NCBI GenBank assembly: GCA_964016885.1
Contig: OZ024759.1
Coordinates: 6,214,933-6,278,932, forward strand
Length of the DNA stretch: 64,000 nt
From: Eledone cirrhosa
Taxonomy: Eukaryota; Mollusca; Cephalopoda; Octopoda; Eledonidae
Direction: 5' to 3'
Shown here: positions 61,065 to 64,000 of the stretch, piece after piece
How positions within the stretch are numbered: position 1 is the first letter of the stretch
Layout of the letters: every line of letters starts with the position of its first letter
The notes under the pieces: generated by a model
What the model saw: only the letters and a program-made list of their open reading frames with translations
What the model was told of the DNA's origin: nothing
Databases searched by the model: none
Position numbers and translations under genes: made by a program

Positions 61065-64000
61065 GTGTGTGGCTGTGTGGCTGTGTGTGGCTGTGTGTGG
61101 CTTTGTGTGGCTGTGTGGCTGTGTGTGGCTTTGTGTGGCTGTGTGTGGCTGTGTGGCTGTGTGTGGCTGTGTGGCTGTGTGTGGCTGTGTGTGGCTGTGT
61201 GTGGCTGTGTGGCTGTGTGTGGCTGTGTGTGGCTGTGTGTGGCTGTGTGGCTGTGTGTGGCTGTGAGTGGCTGTGTGTGGCTGTGTGGCTGTGTGTGGCT
61301 GTGTGTGGCTGTGTGTGGCTGTGTGGCTGTGTGTGGCTGTGTGGCTGTGTGTGGCTGTGTGTGGCTGTGTGTGGCTTTGTGTGGCTGTGTGGCTGTGTGT
61401 GGCTTTGTGTGGCTGTGTGTGGCTGTGTGGCTGTGTGTGGCTGTGTGGCTGTGAGTGGCTGTGTGGCTGTGTGTGGCTGTGTGTGGCTGTGTGTGGCTGT
61501 GTGGCTGTGTGTGGCTGTGTGGCTGTGTGTGGCTGTGTGTGGCTGTGTGTGGCTTTGTGTGGCTGTGTGGCTGTGTGTGGCTGTGTGTGGCTGTGTGGCT
61601 GTGTGTGGCTGTGTGTGGCTGTGTGTGGCTGTGTGGCTGTGTGTGGCTGTGTGTGGCTGTGTGTGGCTGTGTGGCTGTGTGTGGCTGTGAGTGGCTGTGT
61701 GTGGCTGTGTGGCTGTGTGTGGCTTTGTGTGGCTGTGTGGCTGTGTGTGGCTGTGTGGCTGTGTGTGGCTGTGTGTGGCTGTGTGGCTGTGAGTGGCTGT
61801 GTGTGGCTGTGTGGCTGTGTGTGGCTGTGTGGCTGTGAGTGGCTGTGTGTGGCTGTGTGTGGCTGTGTGTGGCTGTGTGTGGCTGTGTGGCTGTGAGTGG
61901 CTGTGTGGCTGTGAGTGGCTGTGTGTGGCTGTGTGTGGCTGTGTGCCTGTGTGTGGCTGTGTGGCTGTGTGTGGCTGTGTGTGGCTGTGTGTGGCTGTGA
62001 GTGGCTGTGTGTGGCTGTGTGGCTGTGTGTGGCTGTGTGGCTGTGTGGCTGTGTGGCTGTGTGTGGCTGTGTGGCTGTGTGTGGCTGTGTGTGGCTGTGT
62101 GTGGCTGTGTGTGGCTGTGAGTGGCTGTGTGTGGCTGTGTGTGGCTGTGTGGCTGTGTTTGCCTGTGTGTGGCTGTGTGGCTGTGTGTGGCTGTGTGTGG
62201 CTGTGAGTGGCTGTGTGTGGCTGTGTGGCTGTGTGTGGCTGTGTGTGGCTGTGTGTGGCTGTGTGTTTCTGTGTGGCTGTGTGTGGCTGTGTGGCTGTGT
62301 GGCTGTGTGTGGCTGTGTGGCTGTGTGTGGCTGTGTGGCTGTGTGTGGCTGTGTGTGGCTGTGTGTGGCTGTGTGTGGCTGTGTGTGGCTGTGTGGCTGT
62401 GTGGCTGTGTGTGGCTGTGTGGCTGTGTGTGGCTGTGTGTGGCTGTGTGGCTGTGTGTGGCTGTGTGCGGCTGTGTGTGGCTGTGTGGCTGTGTGTGGCT
62501 GTGTGACTGTGTGGCTGTGTGTGGCTGTGTGTGGCTGTGTGGCTGTGTGTGGCTGTGTGGCTGTGTGTGGCTGTGTGTGGCTGTGTGTGGCTGTGTGTGG
62601 CTGTGTGTGGCTGTGTGGCCGTGTGTGGCTGTGTGACTGTGTGGCTGTGTGTGGCTGTGTGTGGCTGTGTGTGGCTATGTGTGGCTGTGTGGCTGTGTGT
62701 GGCTGTGTGGCTATGTGTGGCTGTGTGGCTGTGTGGCTGTGTGTGGCTGTGTGGCTGTGTGTGGCTGTGTGTGGCTGTGTGTGGCTGTGCGGCTGTATGT
62801 GGCTGTGTGTGGCTGTGTGTGGCTGTGTGCGGCTGTGTGTGGCTGTGTGGCTGTGTGTGGCTGTGTGTGGCTGTGTGGCTGTGTGGCTGTGTGGCTGTGT
62901 GTGGCTGTGTGTGGCTGTGTGGCTGTGTGTGGCTGTGTGGCTGTGTGTGGCTGTGTGTGGCTGTGTGTGGCTGTGTGTGGCTGTGAGTGGCTGTGTGTGG
63001 CTGTGTGGCTGTGTGTGGCTGTGTGGCTGTGTGTGGCTGTGTGGATGTGTGTAGCTGTGTGTGGCTGTGTGTGGCTGTGTGTGGCTGTGTGTGGCTGTGT
63101 GGCTGTGTGTGGCTTTGTGTGGCTGTGTGGCTGTGTGTGGCTGTGTGGCTGTGTGTGGCTGTGTGTGGCTGTGTGTGGCTGTGTGTGGCTGTGTGGCTGT
63201 GAGTGGCTGTGTGGCTGTGAGTGGCTGTGTGTGGCTGTGTGTGGCTGTGTGCCTGTGTGTGGCTGTGTGGCTGTGTGTGGCTGTGAGTGGCTGTGTGTGG
63301 CTGTGTGTGGCTGTGTGGCTGTGTGGCTGTGTGGCTGTGTGGCTGTGTGTGGCTGTGTGTGGCTGTGTGTGGCTGTGTGTGGCTGTGTGGCTCTGTGTGG
63401 CTGTGTGGCTGTGTGGCTGTGTGTGGCTGTGTGTGGCTGTGTGTGGCTGTGTGTGGCTGTGTGGCTGTGTGTGGCTGTGTGGCTGTGTGTGGCTGTGTGG
63501 CTGTGTGTGGCTGTGTGGCTGTGTGGCTGTGTGTGGCTGTGTGGCTGTGTGGCTGTGTGTGGCTGTGTGTGGCTGTGTGGCTGTGTGTGGCTGTGTGTGG
63601 CTGTGTGTGGCTGTGTGGCTGTGTGGCTGTGTGGCTGTGTGTGGCTGTGAGTGGCTGTGTGTGGCTGTGAGTGGCTGTGTGTGGCTGTGTGGATGTGTGT
63701 AGCTGTGTGGCTGTGTGGCTGTGTGGCTGTGTGGCTGTGTGTGGCTGTGAGTGGCTGTGTGTGGCTGTGTGTGGCTGTGTGTGGCTGTGTGTGGCTGTGT
63801 GTGGCTGTGTGGCTGTGTGTGGCTTTGTGTGGCTGTGTGGCTGTGTGTGGCTGTGTGGCTGTGTGTGGCTATGTGTGGCTGTGTGTGGCTGTGTGTGGCT
63901 GTGTGACTGTGTGGCTGTGTGTGGCTGTGTGGCTGTGTGTGGCTGTGTGTGGCTGTGTGTGGCTGTGTGGCTGTGTGGCTGTGAGTGGCTGTGTGTGGCT

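Larger units (their letters stand above)
33119..64000. repeat. GT-rich 8/10-bp minisatellite array (right edge open)
   Basis: The whole interval is built from two units, GTGTGGCT (8 bp) and GTGTGTGGCT (10 bp), in irregular alternation; if both are about equally frequent there are roughly 3,400 units. Rarer variants include GTGTGTGTGTGGCT, GTGAGTGGCT, CTATG, GGCTGCG, GGCCG, GGATG, GTAGCT, GGCTCTG and GGCTTTG. The plus strand is almost pure G and T with one C per unit, giving extreme strand asymmetry. The unit contains no stop codon in any frame on either strand. Long frames (up to 1125 codons) therefore appear, and none is credible as a gene. The array starts at a LINE breakpoint and runs off the window. 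Confidence 0.98.

Noticed and set aside
33119..64000. Telomeric repeat
   Set aside because: The strand is GT-rich but lacks TTAGGG or GGG tracts, the unit alternates 8 and 10 bp, and it joins internal LINE sequence. Animal telomeres in molluscs are expected to be TTAGGG.
33119..64000. G-quadruplex array
   Set aside because: Only GG dinucleotides occur, with 6-8 base loops; no GGG tracts. At best weak two-tier structures could form.

Overview
The window looks like a stretch of an animal nuclear genome, most likely a coleoid cephalopod (octopus or squid). The single host gene is animal-type. It is flanked by tRNA-derived SINE sequence and by degraded LINEs whose 3' tails end in (GATG)-like triplets, a repeat landscape I associate with cephalopods. 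The organism call is an inference from repeat style and protein similarity, not from a database search.

Layout. (1) 1-21085: an uninterrupted AT-rich satellite with a 108-bp monomer, already running at the left edge. It is organised into nested segmental duplications (offsets about 2.65 kb and 8.74-8.84 kb), and its right-hand 1.9 kb is visibly more diverged. (2) 21086-21544: the 3' end of an intron holding a piggyBac-like MITE and closing with a good splice acceptor. (3) 21545-26970: one uninterrupted 5.4-kb terminal coding exon for APC1/ANAPC1, the largest scaffold subunit of the anaphase-promoting complex. Roughly the first 150 residues must lie on exons upstream of the window. (4) 26971-33118: 3' UTR and a graveyard of transposable elements. 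In order these are a tRNA-derived SINE (minus), a LINE C-terminal remnant (plus), a 5'-truncated frameshifted LINE (plus), an inverted tail fragment carrying a young 16-bp x4 minisatellite, a Tigger-like MITE, and a second 5'-truncated copy of the same LINE family (minus). The two LINE copies face each other tail to tail. (5) 33119-64000: a GT-rich minisatellite of at least 30.9 kb made of 8-bp and 10-bp units (GTGTGGCT and GTGTGTGGCT). It is still running at the right edge and has several higher-order duplications of its own.

Only one gene has a supported function. APC1 holds together the platform and TPR lobe of the ubiquitin ligase that drives exit from mitosis. All other coding-like material is decayed retrotransposon sequence or the accidental open frames of the minisatellite. 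The most notable result is the genomic setting: an essential cell-cycle gene whose 5.4-kb terminal exon is apparently preceded by an intron containing at least 21 kb of satellite and followed about 6 kb downstream by at least 31 kb of a different tandem array. The sequence allows the copy-by-copy amplification history of the satellite to be read. I see no evidence for a novel protein system.
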